A stretch of DNA of 64,000 bases from Pollutimonas sp035515055 (GCA_035515055.1 DATJBV010000028.1:6825-70824); one strand, 5' to 3'. Shown: positions 53,419 through 62,769, counted from the first letter of the stretch. A program made the numbers and translations. The notes: generated by a model from the sequence alone, not told the origin.

Positions 53419-55212
53419 GTGAGCCACAATGTTTTTGCCGAGCGCATCGGCGCCTTGCGCGCCGCCATGCAGGCGCGTCAGATTGCCGCCTGTGTGGTGC
53501 TGTCGGCGGATCCGCATCTGTCTGAATATTTGCCGGATCATTGGCAAGGACGGCAATGGCTTAGCGGTTTTCATGGATCGGCGGGTACGCTCGTGGTAAC
53601 CACGGATCTTGCCGGCCTATGGACGGACAGCCGCTACTGGGAACAGGCAGACAACGATCTTGCCGGCACGGGTATACAAACCATGCGCGCCGGTGCTCCC
53701 AATGTGCCTGGGCCGGCCGAATGGCTCGTGCAGCAGCTGCCGGCGGGTTCGCGCATCAGCGTCGATGGGCAAGTCCTGGCGGTCAACTCGCACCGCCAGT
53801 GGAAGTCCACGCTGAGTAAAGGCGGTATGGTTCTTTCGTGCGAACTAGACCTGCCGGCCGATGTCTGGCTGGATCGCCCGGGCCTGCCCAGAGGCCATGT
53901 CTACGAGCATTTGCCGCCGTTCGCCTGCCGGACGCGGGCGGAAAACCTGGCGGCCGTGCGCCTGGCAATGGAGAGCCACAATGCCAAATGGCATTGGGTG
54001 TCGTCATTGGACGACATCGCATGGTTATTCAATTTGCGCGGCAACGATGTTTTTTATAACCCCGTTTTCCTAGCGCACGCCCTGATCGGCCAGGACAAGA
54101 CCACCTTGTTTGTCGATCCGGCAAAAATCAGTGCGTCACTGCGTACAACATTGAACCAGGATGGCATTGCCGTCGAACCCTACGATGCGGCTGCGGGTGC
54201 ATTGGCATGTCTTGCGCAAGATCAGACCTTACTATTCGACCCGGCCCGTACCACTATAGGCGTGCTTGCCGCGGCGGCTTTCGCCGAAAAAATTGAAGCC
54301 ATCAATCCGTCGCAATTGCTCAAATCGCGCAAAAATGCAGCCGAAGCCTGCCACGTTCGGGACGCGATGGAGCAAGATGGCGCGGCCCTGTGTGAATTCT
54401 TCGCGTGGTTTGAATCGGCCTTGGGTACCGAGCGAATCACCGAACTCACCATCGATCAGAAGATTACCGAGGCCAGGGCCGGGCGGGCGCATTTTGTCAG
54501 TCCAAGCTTCAGTACGATTGCCGCCTTTAACGCCAATGGCGCCATGCCTCACTACCATGCCACTCCGTCGGCCCATGCGGTTATCGACGGAAACGGCTTG
54601 CTGCTGATCGATTCCGGCGGGCAATACCTGGGCGGCACCACCGATATCACCCGGGTCGTACCGGTCGGCCAAGTCAGCGACGCGCAGATGCGCGACTATA
54701 CGGCGGTGCTCAAGGGCATGATCGCCTTGTCGCAGGCCGTTTTTCCGCAGGGCATCATGTCGCCGCTGCTCGACACGATTGCCCGCATGCCGATCTGGCA
54801 GACCGGTGCCGACTATGGGCACGGCACCGGCCACGGCGTCGGCTACTTCCTGAACGTCCACGAAGGACCGCAGTCCATTTCGTATCGAACGGCACTAACG
54901 CCACACATGGCAATGCAGGAAGGCATGATCACGTCGAACGAGCCGGGACTGTACCGGCCAGGCCTGTGGGGTATCCGGATCGAAAATCTGGTATTGGCGG
55001 TTCACAGCGCAAGCACCGAGTTCGGCGAGTTTCTGGCGTTCGAGACCCTGACACTGTGTCCCATCGACACGCGTTGCATTGCCATCGATACACTCTCGCC
55101 CGCTGAACGGACGTGGCTCAACGCTTACCACCTCCAGGTGCGGGAACGCTTGCTGCCGTTGGTCCAGGGCGCGGCCCGCGATTGGCTAATACAGCGCACC
55201 CAGCCGGTGTGA
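53419..55212 (+). CDS. pepP: Xaa-Pro aminopeptidase (aminopeptidase P, long type)
   Basis: M24 metallopeptidase that frees N-terminal residues before proline. 597 residues, the long three-domain form like eukaryotic cytosolic APP rather than the 440-residue E. coli PepP. Two creatinase-type N domains precede the catalytic domain (about 310-530) with metal ligands in LLIDSGGQYLGGTTDITR, GHGTGHGVGYFLNVHEG and ITSNEPGLYRPG plus a later Glu (GIRIENLV). GTG start with AAGGAAAG upstream. Confidence 0.9.
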   Translation: MSHNVFAERIGALRAAMQARQIAACVVLSADPHLSEYLPDHWQGRQWLSGFHGSAGTLVVTTDLAGLWTDSRYWEQADNDLAGTGIQTMRAGAPNVPGPAEWLVQQLPAGSRISVDGQVLAVNSHRQWKSTLSKGGMVLSCELDLPADVWLDRPGLPRGHVYEHLPPFACRTRAENLAAVRLAMESHNAKWHWVSSLDDIAWLFNLRGNDVFYNPVFLAHALIGQDKTTLFVDPAKISASLRTTLNQDGIAVEPYDAAAGALACLAQDQTLLFDPARTTIGVLAAAAFAEKIEAINPSQLLKSRKNAAEACHVRDAMEQDGAALCEFFAWFESALGTERITELTIDQKITEARAGRAHFVSPSFSTIAAFNANGAMPHYHATPSAHAVIDGNGLLLIDSGGQYLGGTTDITRVVPVGQVSDAQMRDYTAVLKGMIALSQAVFPQGIMSPLLDTIARMPIWQTGADYGHGTGHGVGYFLNVHEGPQSISYRTALTPHMAMQEGMITSNEPGLYRPGLWGIRIENLVLAVHSASTEFGEFLAFETLTLCPIDTRCIAIDTLSPAERTWLNAYHLQVRERLLPLVQGAARDWLIQRTQPV

Positions 55213-55218
55213 TCCGGC

Positions 55219-55259
55219 TATAATCCAAATTTCCCGCTCCTGCCCGGCAATACCGGGCA
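55219..55259 (+). promoter_or_regulatory. pyrG promoter -10 box and leader hairpin
   Basis: TATAAT at 55219-55224 stands 45 bases before the pyrG start; the -35 region is not consensus. TGCCCGG (55241-55247) and CCGGGCA (55253-55259) form a hairpin with a 5-base loop ending nine bases before the ATG. No clear ribosome site follows the hairpin. Confidence 0.5.
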
Positions 55260-55268
55260 TGTAAAACA

Positions 55269-56933
55269 ATGACCAAATACGTATTTGTCACGGGTGGAGT
55301 CGTCTCCTCCCTGGGTAAGGGCATTGCTGCCGCTTCTCTCGCCGCCATCCTCGAATCTCGCGGCCTGCGCGTCACCATGTTGAAGCTCGATCCCTACATC
55401 AATGTGGATCCGGGCACCATGAGCCCCTTTCAACACGGCGAGGTCTTCGTTACCGAAGACGGCGCGGAGACCGATCTGGACCTCGGGCACTACGAGCGCT
55501 TCATATCCACGCGCATGCGCAAGGTCAACAATTTCACGACCGGCCAGATCTACGAATCAGTGCTTCGCAAGGAACGCCGCGGCGATTACCTTGGCAAGAC
55601 GGTTCAAGTCATCCCGCACATTACCAACGAGATCCAGGATTTCGTCGCGCGCGGCGCGAAGGCTGCCTGGGATGGCGCCGCCGACGTTGCCATCGTCGAG
55701 ATCGGCGGCACCGTGGGCGACATCGAGTCCCTGCCGTTTCTGGAAGCCGTGCGTCAAATGAGCCTGCGCCTGGGCCGCAACAACGCCGCGTTCGTGCATC
55801 TGACGCTGGTGCCTTTCATCGCGTCGGCCGGTGAACTCAAGACCAAGCCCACCCAACATTCGGTGCAGAAACTGCGCGAAATCGGTATTTATCCCAACGC
55901 CTTGTTGTGCCGCGCGGACCGGCCCGTTCCAGACGACGAGCGCGCCAAGATTTCGCTATTTTCGAATGTGCCCCTGGATGCCGTCATATCGGTTTGGGAT
56001 TCGGACTCGATTTACAAAATTCCAGCCATGCTGCATAAGCAAGGCCTCGACAATCTTGTTTGCGACGCGCTGGGCCTCAGCCCGCCGCCCGCTGATCTGA
56101 CGGTCTGGGACCGCCTGGTGGATGCCATCGAGAACCCACGTCACGAGGTTCGCATCGGTATGGTCGGCAAGTACGTGGACCTTACCGAGTCGTACAAGTC
56201 GCTTAGTGAAGCGCTTGTGCATGCCGGCATACACACGCATTCGCGAGTAACCATCGAATATCTGGATTCCGAGGTCATCGAGGCCGAAGGTACGGATTGC
56301 CTGGCGAATCTCGACGCCATCCTGGTCCCGGGCGGCTTCGGCAAGCGCGGCACGGAAGGCAAAATCAAGGCAATTCGTTATGCCCGCGAAAATGGCATCC
56401 CGTATCTGGGCATTTGCCTGGGCATGCAGTTGGCCGTTGTCGAGTTCGCCCGTCATGTGGCCGGCCTGGGAGGCGCCAACAGCACCGAATTCGATCCCGG
56501 GGCTCCGCACCCGGTGGTTGCACTGATCGCCGAGTGGCAAGATCGGGAAGGAAAGATCGAGAAGCGCGATACCACCTCCGACTTGGGGGGCACCATGCGC
56601 AAGGGTGCACAACGTTGTCCGGTCAAACCCGATACCCGCGCTTATGAAATCTACGGCAACGAAGTGAATGAGCGCCATCGTCACCGGTATGAAGTCAATA
56701 ATGTCTACGTCTCGCGGCTGGAAGAATCCGGCATGGTGATCAGTGCGCGCACGCCCACAGAGAATCTGCCGGAGATCATGGAGCTGCCTCAGCACCCCTG
56801 GTTCATGGGCGTGCAATTCCATCCGGAATTCACCTCCACCCCGCGCGATGGCCATCCCTTGTTCTCCAGCTATATCCGCGCGGCGATCGAACATCAGGCC
56901 TTGCGCGAATTGCACGTGAAGACGGGCACCTAA
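55269..56933 (+). CDS. pyrG: CTP synthase
   Basis: Makes CTP from UTP using glutamine and ATP. 554 residues (E. coli 545). The N-terminal synthetase domain begins TKYVFVTGGVVSSLGKGI, with LDPYINVDPGTMSPFQHGE; the C-terminal class I amidotransferase domain has the catalytic Cys in GICLGMQLAVVEFAR and HPEFTS near 518. kdsA follows 18 bases later, as usual in proteobacteria. Confidence 0.97.
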   Translation: MTKYVFVTGGVVSSLGKGIAAASLAAILESRGLRVTMLKLDPYINVDPGTMSPFQHGEVFVTEDGAETDLDLGHYERFISTRMRKVNNFTTGQIYESVLRKERRGDYLGKTVQVIPHITNEIQDFVARGAKAAWDGAADVAIVEIGGTVGDIESLPFLEAVRQMSLRLGRNNAAFVHLTLVPFIASAGELKTKPTQHSVQKLREIGIYPNALLCRADRPVPDDERAKISLFSNVPLDAVISVWDSDSIYKIPAMLHKQGLDNLVCDALGLSPPPADLTVWDRLVDAIENPRHEVRIGMVGKYVDLTESYKSLSEALVHAGIHTHSRVTIEYLDSEVIEAEGTDCLANLDAILVPGGFGKRGTEGKIKAIRYARENGIPYLGICLGMQLAVVEFARHVAGLGGANSTEFDPGAPHPVVALIAEWQDREGKIEKRDTTSDLGGTMRKGAQRCPVKPDTRAYEIYGNEVNERHRHRYEVNNVYVSRLEESGMVISARTPTENLPEIMELPQHPWFMGVQFHPEFTSTPRDGHPLFSSYIRAAIEHQALRELHVKTGT

Positions 56934-56951
56934 AGAACGAAGGAGCATCCG

Positions 56952-57791
56952 ATGCAATTGTGCGGCTTTGAAGCAGGCTTGGCCCAGCCGTTTTTCCTGA
57001 TCGCGGGTCCATGCGTGATCGAATCCCGTCAAATGGCATTCGATACGGCGGGCGCGCTCAAGGAAATTACGTCGAGGCTGGGCATTCCTTTCATCTATAA
57101 AAGCTCCTTCGACAAGGCGAACCGAAGTTCTGGCCAATCGTACCGGGGGCCTGGGCAGGAGGAAGGCCTGCAAATCCTTGCGGATGTACGGGCCGAACTT
57201 GGCGTCCCCATACTTACGGATGTGCACGCCATCGAGCAGGTGGAAGCGGTTGCCGCGGTCGTCGATGTATTGCAGACGCCGGCGTTCCTATGCCGCCAGA
57301 CCGACTTCATTCACGCATGCGCCGCCACGCTCAAGCCCGTCAATATCAAAAAGGGGCAGTTTCTTGCCCCGCACGATATGGCGCAGGTGGTGGCAAAGGC
57401 GCGGGCGGCAGCCATCGCGGCCGGGGGCGACGGCCATAACATCATGGTGTGCGAACGCGGCGCATCGTTCGGCTACAACAATCTCGTCTCCGACATGCGC
57501 TCCCTCGCCATCATGCGTGAAACCCAGTGTCCTGTGGTTTTCGATGCCACCCATTCAGTCCAGCTTCCAGGCGGACAAGGCACGACTTCCGGCGGGCAGC
57601 GCGAATTCGTCCCCATCCTCGCGCGCGCGGCCGTGGCTGTGGGCGTCGCCGGACTGTTCATGGAAACCCATCCCAATCCCGATCAGGCCCTATCCGACGG
57701 CCCGAACGCGGTGCCGTTGCATCAAATGGAGGCGTTGCTCGGCTCCCTGCTGGCCATCGATCGTTGCGTCAAAGCAAGCGGGGTCCTGTAG
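56952..57791 (+). CDS. kdsA: KDO-8-phosphate synthase
   Basis: Condenses PEP with arabinose 5-phosphate to KDO-8-phosphate for lipopolysaccharide. 279 residues. AGPCVIESRQMAFDTA, YKSSFDKANRSS and DATHSVQLPGGQG are the signatures. AAGGAG precedes the ATG. In most relatives the next gene is eno; here a transporter/MarR pair intervenes. Confidence 0.96.
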   Translation: MQLCGFEAGLAQPFFLIAGPCVIESRQMAFDTAGALKEITSRLGIPFIYKSSFDKANRSSGQSYRGPGQEEGLQILADVRAELGVPILTDVHAIEQVEAVAAVVDVLQTPAFLCRQTDFIHACAATLKPVNIKKGQFLAPHDMAQVVAKARAAAIAAGGDGHNIMVCERGASFGYNNLVSDMRSLAIMRETQCPVVFDATHSVQLPGGQGTTSGGQREFVPILARAAVAVGVAGLFMETHPNPDQALSDGPNAVPLHQMEALLGSLLAIDRCVKASGVL

Positions 57792-57795
57792 CCTA

Positions 57796-57824
57796 TTGCC
57801 ACTGGAGGTTCGTGGTTGTAATAT
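57796..57824 (+). promoter_or_regulatory. Sigma-70 promoter of the MFS-MarR operon
   Basis: TTGCCA (57796-57801), a 17-base spacer and TAATAT (57819-57824) form a promoter whose start site would be near 57831, inside the following dyad. The -35 box lies just after the kdsA stop. Confidence 0.6.
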
Positions 57825-57826
57825 CG

Positions 57827-57853
57827 TTGACTTATCAATGATTGATCGGTCAA
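57827..57853. promoter_or_regulatory. Dyad operator, probably for the MarR-type repressor
   Basis: TTGAC-N2-ATCAA-N3-TTGAT-N2-GTCAA is a 27-bp dyad centred on 57840, ending six bases before the MFS ATG. It covers the likely transcription start. MarR proteins bind dyads of this size, and the operon encodes one, so autorepression is the simple reading. Confidence 0.65.
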
Positions 57854-57859
57854 TAAAAT

Positions 57860-59464
57860 ATGTCCAGCGAGCAGGGCAGTCAGGCAGTGGATACGGGACG
57901 CGTCTTATCGGTACGTAACTCGTTCCTGGCAATGCTCGGGCTTTGTTTTGTCACCATGATGGTGGCGGTGGACCAGACCGTCGTCGGTACGGCATTGCCG
58001 ACCATCGTCGCGGAATTGCATGGTTTCGAGCTATACGCATGGGTCGCCACGTCTTACCTGCTCACATCCGTGATCACCATCCCCATCTTCGGCCGCCTGG
58101 GCGATTACTACGGGCGCAAGCCCTTCGTCATCGTGTCCATCGTTGTCTTCACGGTTGCGTCGGTGTTTTGCGGCATGGCCGATTCCATGTGGCATCTCGT
58201 ACTGGGCCGGGCACTGCAAGGGATAGGCGGCGGCATGCTGGTGGGGACGGCGTTCGCCTGTGTTCCCGATCTTTTTCCGGACACCCACGTCAGGCTCCGC
58301 TGGCAGGTATTGCTAAGTGCGGCCTTTGGCATCGCGAATGCTTTCGGCCCCTCGCTCGGCGGCTTCCTGACGCATTACGCCGGGTGGCGCACCGTCTTCT
58401 TCGTCAATCTCCCCATCGGCATCGTCGGCCTGTTCTTTGTCTGGCGCTTCTTGCCGCGCATAAGGCAAGTCCAGCAAGGCAGCATTCGCCTTGACTGGCA
58501 AGGTGCTGTACTTATCGCCCTGGGGCTGGCATGCCTGCAGCTATTCGTGCAACTCCTGCCGCGGCACGGTGCGAGCTTCGCCATGGTCAGCCTGGGCACA
58601 TTTGCGGTTGCCATGTTCGTTGCCCTTTATTATTGGGAACGGCGCTGCCCCGTGCCCTTGATCCCTCTCGAGATGTTTCGCAACAAAACCTTGGCCGCTT
58701 TGTTCTGCCTGTCCTTGTTTCTGGGCTTCATTATGTTTGCGTTATTGTTTTACATACCTCTCCTGCTGCAAGGCGGTTTTGGCCTGACGCCGCAGGAAGT
58801 CGGATTACTCATCACGCCTCTGGTGGTGTTTATCACGGTGGCCAGTATTGCAAACGGGCGCATCGTGACGCGTATACCCAAGCCCAACACCATGCTCTAC
58901 GTAGGATTCGCCCTGCTTGTCATTGCCTGCCTGGGCATTATCGGCGTGCATAAGTCCACACCACGCTGGCTATTGGCGTTGTACATGGTGCTGGGCGGGT
59001 CTGGACTGGGATTCGTCATGCCCAATTTGACTGTCTTTGCCCAGGAAGTGGCAGGCCGATCGGTATTGGGTATTGCCACGGCTTTATTGCAGTCGGTGCG
59101 AATGATAGGCGGTATGCTGGGAATGGCCATCGTAGGCACGCTCGTGACCCATTATTATGTGGCGGACATTCGCCGGTTCGTCGCGCAACACCAGGATGGC
59201 GCAAGAATAAACGGCCTCGAAGACCCGCAGGTGCTGGTCAATGCCGCGACGCAAAGCGACTTTATCGCCAACATGTTTCGTGCCGGCCTGCACGGGGAAT
59301 CCTTCCTCGAGTTGGCACGCGCTTCGCTCGTTTCTGGCGTTCATGCGGGCTTGGTTGCCGTGCTTATCGTAGCCATTGTCGGCCTCTTCTGGGTGTATCG
59401 CCTACCTCTGATCCAGTTGTCGCGCCGCGCTGCCGCGGTCCCGTCCGTCGGGGTCGACAAGTGA
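57860..59464 (+). CDS. MFS drug transporter, DHA2 (EmrB/QacA) family
   Basis: 534-residue inner-membrane pump with about 14 membrane segments. MMVAVDQTVVGTALPTIVAEL and YLLTSVITIPIFGRLGDYYGRK are the DHA2 signatures (motif D1 and motif A), and GRALQGIGGGMLVG is motif B. Substrates are usually lipophilic drugs; none can be named. A dyad operator precedes it and a MarR regulator follows with a four-base overlap. Confidence 0.9.
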   Translation: MSSEQGSQAVDTGRVLSVRNSFLAMLGLCFVTMMVAVDQTVVGTALPTIVAELHGFELYAWVATSYLLTSVITIPIFGRLGDYYGRKPFVIVSIVVFTVASVFCGMADSMWHLVLGRALQGIGGGMLVGTAFACVPDLFPDTHVRLRWQVLLSAAFGIANAFGPSLGGFLTHYAGWRTVFFVNLPIGIVGLFFVWRFLPRIRQVQQGSIRLDWQGAVLIALGLACLQLFVQLLPRHGASFAMVSLGTFAVAMFVALYYWERRCPVPLIPLEMFRNKTLAALFCLSLFLGFIMFALLFYIPLLLQGGFGLTPQEVGLLITPLVVFITVASIANGRIVTRIPKPNTMLYVGFALLVIACLGIIGVHKSTPRWLLALYMVLGGSGLGFVMPNLTVFAQEVAGRSVLGIATALLQSVRMIGGMLGMAIVGTLVTHYYVADIRRFVAQHQDGARINGLEDPQVLVNAATQSDFIANMFRAGLHGESFLELARASLVSGVHAGLVAVLIVAIVGLFWVYRLPLIQLSRRAAAVPSVGVDK

Positions 59465-59898
59465 GCGATATTCCTCAATTGCAGGTCTTGCAGCAACTGG
59501 GAAGAACCTACCGTACGCTCATGTCGGCGTTCGAGGCCAATATTGGCCATTCAATGCCGCGTTGGCGGATATTGATACACCTGTATCAAGGCGGCGAGGC
59601 ATCGCAAAAACAGTTGGCACACACGCTGCGCATCGATCCGGCCGCGCTTACGCGCCAAATAAAGGCGATCGAACGCATGGGGTGGGTCGAACGCCATAGC
59701 GACCCTGCGGACAACCGGCTCACTAATGTGGCGCTGACGCCAGGCGGCATGGTACTGGTCGAGGAGGCGCTGCCCAAGCGCGCGGCGTTTATCGAGAGTG
59801 CGCTCGGCGATTTGTCCGCCCAAGACCTCGAGGCCCTTGAAACGATTCTTGGTAAACTGGAACAGCGCTTGCGCGTGGTCGGCCCCGCCCAGGCGTGA
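59461..59898 (+). CDS. MarR-family transcriptional regulator
   Basis: 145-residue winged-HTH dimer. WRILIHLYQGGEASQKQLAHTL, then IDPAALTRQIKAIERMGWVER is the recognition HTH and HSDPADNRLTNVALTPGG the wing with the Asp-Arg pair. GTG start overlapping the MFS stop by four bases. It probably represses the operon by binding the dyad at 57827-57853 and is released by a drug-like ligand. Confidence 0.9.
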   Translation: MSDIPQLQVLQQLGRTYRTLMSAFEANIGHSMPRWRILIHLYQGGEASQKQLAHTLRIDPAALTRQIKAIERMGWVERHSDPADNRLTNVALTPGGMVLVEEALPKRAAFIESALGDLSAQDLEALETILGKLEQRLRVVGPAQA

Positions 59899-59958
59899 CA
59901 GGGCATTAAATTTCTAATCTTTTAAACCGGGGGACAGGTCGCCGACATGCAGCCCGGG

Positions 59959-59964
59959 TACAAT
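59959..59964 (+). promoter_or_regulatory. Possible -10 box of eno
   Basis: TACAAT lies 74 bases before the eno start in the 140-base gap after the MarR gene. The -35 region is poor. A separate eno promoter is expected because the inserted operon is regulated. Confidence 0.4.
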
Positions 59965-60038
59965 CTAACGCTTGCGCTTGACGACTCAAGCCGCATTTCC
60001 CACGCGTAACTTTACCTTCAGGCAGGACAGTCAATATT

Positions 60039-61325
60039 ATGAGTGCAATCGTAGATATCATCGGACGCGAAATTCTCGACTCGCGGGGCAACCCAACCGT
60101 CGAATGCGATGTGTTGCTGGAGTCCGGCGCCATGGGTCGTGCGGCTGTACCGTCCGGCGCATCGACAGGCTCGCGCGAGGCCATCGAACTTCGCGATGGC
60201 GATGCCTCGCGCTATCTGGGCAAAGGCGTCCTGCGCGCCGTTGAAAACCTCAACACCGAAATCTCCGAAGCGATCATGGGCCTCGATGCCCAGGAACAAA
60301 CATTTATTGACCGCACGCTTATCGATCTGGACGGCACCGAATCCAAGAGCCGGCTTGGGGCGAACGCCATCCTGGCGGCCAGTATGGCGGTAGCCCGCGC
60401 GGCGGCCGACGACTCAGGCTTGTCGCTGTATCGTTACTTTGGCGGCAGCGGCCCATTGCATATGCCCGTGCCCATGATGAACGTGATCAATGGCGGCGCG
60501 CATGCCAACAATACGCTGGACTTGCAGGAATTCATGATCCTGCCTATAGGCGCCAGCAGCTTCCGCGAATCGCTGCGCATGGGCGCCGAGGTATTCCACG
60601 CCTTGAAAGCGCTGCTGCACAAGCAAGGCATGTCGACCGCGGTTGGCGATGAAGGCGGTTTCGCGCCCAACGTGCCAAATCACGAAGCCGCCATCCAGCT
60701 CATCCTGCAGGCCATCGAATCTGCCGGCTACGAAGCGGGTTCGCAGATTGCGTTGGGCCTTGACTGCGCCAGCTCCGAATTTTATCGCGACGGCAAGTAT
60801 CATCTGGCGGGAGAGGGCGGCATTGCGCTAAGTTCGCAAGACTTCTCCAACCTGCTTGCGACCTGGTGCGACAAATACCCCATTATTTCCATCGAAGACG
60901 GCATGGCCGAGAACGATTGGGAAGGCTGGAAAGTACTGTCCGACCAATTGGGCAAGCGGGTGCAGCTCGTGGGCGACGACTTGTTCGTTACCAACACGAA
61001 GATCCTCAAGCAAGGTATCGACCAAGGCATCGCCAATTCCATACTCATCAAGATCAACCAGATCGGTACACTGACGGAAACATTTGCCGCCATCGAAATG
61101 GCAAAGCGCGCCGGATATACCGCCGTCATTTCACACCGTTCCGGCGAAACGGAAGACACGACTATCGCCGATATCGCAGTGGCGACCAATGCCATGCAAA
61201 TCAAGACCGGCTCCTTGTCGCGCTCGGACCGTATGGCCAAATACAATCAGCTGCTGCGTATTGAAGAAGAGCTCTCCGACGTCGCCATGTACCCCGGCCG
61301 CGACGCGTTTTACAACCTGCGCTAA
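60039..61325 (+). CDS. eno: Enolase
   Basis: Glycolytic enzyme converting 2-phosphoglycerate to phosphoenolpyruvate; also a degradosome partner of RNase E in E. coli. 428 residues. SAIVDIIGREILDSRGNPTVE opens the protein; catalytic Glu/Lys residues lie in VGDEGGFAPN and ILIKINQIGTLTE, metal ligands in ALGLDCASSEF, IEDGMAENDWEGW and LVGDDLFVTN; SHRSGETEDTTIAD is the signature. A terminator follows. Confidence 0.97.
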   Translation: MSAIVDIIGREILDSRGNPTVECDVLLESGAMGRAAVPSGASTGSREAIELRDGDASRYLGKGVLRAVENLNTEISEAIMGLDAQEQTFIDRTLIDLDGTESKSRLGANAILAASMAVARAAADDSGLSLYRYFGGSGPLHMPVPMMNVINGGAHANNTLDLQEFMILPIGASSFRESLRMGAEVFHALKALLHKQGMSTAVGDEGGFAPNVPNHEAAIQLILQAIESAGYEAGSQIALGLDCASSEFYRDGKYHLAGEGGIALSSQDFSNLLATWCDKYPIISIEDGMAENDWEGWKVLSDQLGKRVQLVGDDLFVTNTKILKQGIDQGIANSILIKINQIGTLTETFAAIEMAKRAGYTAVISHRSGETEDTTIADIAVATNAMQIKTGSLSRSDRMAKYNQLLRIEEELSDVAMYPGRDAFYNLR

Positions 61326-61336
61326 TCCACGCCTGG

Positions 61337-61364
61337 CAGCCCGGCCGCGCCGGGCTGTTTTTTT
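61337..61364 (+). terminator. Terminator between eno and ftsB
   Basis: CAGCCCGGC and GCCGGGCTG form a 9-bp GC-rich stem with loop CGC, followed by seven T. ftsB starts nine bases after the T-run, so ftsB depends on readthrough or on a promoter inside eno. Confidence 0.92.
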
Positions 61365-61373
61365 GTGTAAAAC

Positions 61374-61700
61374 ATGCGATTGCTATTCTTAGTCCTGCTG
61401 GTTTTAACGCTTATTACCCAGTACCCGCTTTGGTGGGGAAAAGGCGGCTGGTCGCGCGTTCAGGAATTGGAGCGCAAGGTGGCCAGTCAGCAAGAGACGA
61501 ATAGCGCCTTGCTCGCCCGGAACAATGCGTTGCAAGCCGAAGTCCTTGACCTCAAGTCCGGCAAGTCGGCAATAGAAGAGCGCGCGCGCACGGAGTTGGG
61601 CATGGTTAAAAAGGGCGAGATCTTCGTCCAGATACTTGCCCCCAACGAGCCGCAACCCGATATCCGCACGCCGCAAATACCCGTAAAACGGGGAAATTAG
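61374..61700 (+). CDS. ftsB: Cell division protein FtsB
   Basis: Small bitopic inner-membrane protein of the divisome (FtsQLB complex). 108 residues: one membrane segment (about 2-20), a coiled coil from VQELERKVASQQETNSALLA to about 70, and a short C-terminal part. Its place after eno is the standard order and supports the call. No usual ribosome site is visible because a terminator lies directly upstream. Confidence 0.92.
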   Translation: MRLLFLVLLVLTLITQYPLWWGKGGWSRVQELERKVASQQETNSALLARNNALQAEVLDLKSGKSAIEERARTELGMVKKGEIFVQILAPNEPQPDIRTPQIPVKRGN

Positions 61701-61734
61701 CCGGCAGTTGCGCTGACGACGTTAACCGCCGGCG

Positions 61735-62769
61735 CTATCCACAACACAGCACGACACCGCAAGCCGGGTTATCCGGCGCGACGGTTAAATCGTGTGCCGG
61801 CCCGGTGCTCTCGGCTTGCGTCGGTGCATCCGGGATCGGCCCTCCTGACGGCACGGGAGGCGCATCAGGCGTAGGTTGTTGCTGGGCAGGCGCCGTGTGC
61901 GGTGGCGCCGCGGTTGCCGGCGGCAACATCGGCGGAGCCGATAGCGCAGGCGATGGCAAGGGTGCTGCGTCGGCCCTGACGATTTTTCCAGAGCTGGGTA
62001 AAGGCCAATACACTGGGTGCGATTGCATCACAAGAGCAATTTCCTGAGTCAAGGGCAGATAGCCGCCGCGCGCCATTGCCCGCTGTCCATAAGACCCCAG
62101 AGGCTTGCCCATCAGGCGTATCAGGCTCTTGGCGCCGGGCAGTAGCGGTTCGTGCAGCCAGGTAAGGCGCAGAACCAGCGTGTTGGCGTACCAGATGGTG
62201 TGCCCTGAATGCGGTCCGACCCCCCGTGTCCAGCCCTGCGCCTGCTTTCGCGCATCTTGGTCGGCAAGATAGGTATTGTCGATGGCGGGCAGCCCTGTTT
62301 GTTGTGCGATTGCCAAGGTGGACGTGGAGAAGTCGTGGAAGGCTGCCGGCGCCGGAGAGATGATCTCGATACGCCATGGAGGAGCACCGGTCTTGAGCTG
62401 GCGTTCGTTCAAGGCTTGCCGCAGGCGTTGTCGGGATAGCGGCTGGGTTGCCGAGGCAAACATCGGCAACATGGCCTCTTCGAAGACAGATTCGATGGTC
62501 AGCGGATGGGCATGATCCACGATAGCGGCGCGGCCTGCCTCGACCAGCGCCAAGCTGATCGACTGTTTATGAAAAAACCATTGTGCGATCTCGATGCTGC
62601 CCAGTCCGAGCATTAATATAGGGACGGCCACAATCGAAAATTCGACCAGGCTGGCGCCTGTTTGCGCGCGATGGCGGCGCACGCTGCCGCGTCCTGGCCC
62701 AAAACGCGGCGCCCGCCGCCACTGTTGGCGGGCATGGGACAGAGGGGTGTGGCGCTGAACAAGACACAT
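61735..62769 (-). CDS. Solitary TadE-like protein with a proline-rich tail
   Basis: 344 residues. TGASLVEFSIVAVPILMLGLG with EIAQWFF (about 37-66) is the TadE/TadG pseudopilin-like N-terminal segment: a basic lead, then Glu five residues into a hydrophobic helix. The middle shows no domain I recognise and the last 90 residues are Pro/Ala-rich, ending in CGVVLCCG. No tad/flp genes are near, so a role in a pilus is doubtful. Start uncertain; residues 1-35 are basic and could be partly untranslated. Confidence 0.65.
   Translation of the reverse strand: MCLVQRHTPLSHARQQWRRAPRFGPGRGSVRRHRAQTGASLVEFSIVAVPILMLGLGSIEIAQWFFHKQSISLALVEAGRAAIVDHAHPLTIESVFEEAMLPMFASATQPLSRQRLRQALNERQLKTGAPPWRIEIISPAPAAFHDFSTSTLAIAQQTGLPAIDNTYLADQDARKQAQGWTRGVGPHSGHTIWYANTLVLRLTWLHEPLLPGAKSLIRLMGKPLGSYGQRAMARGGYLPLTQEIALVMQSHPVYWPLPSSGKIVRADAAPLPSPALSAPPMLPPATAAPPHTAPAQQQPTPDAPPVPSGGPIPDAPTQAESTGPAHDLTVAPDNPACGVVLCCG

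Noticed and set aside
55956..57227. Minus-strand open frame of 423 codons
   Set aside because: It lies opposite pyrG and kdsA, whose motifs are complete; no protein-family features.
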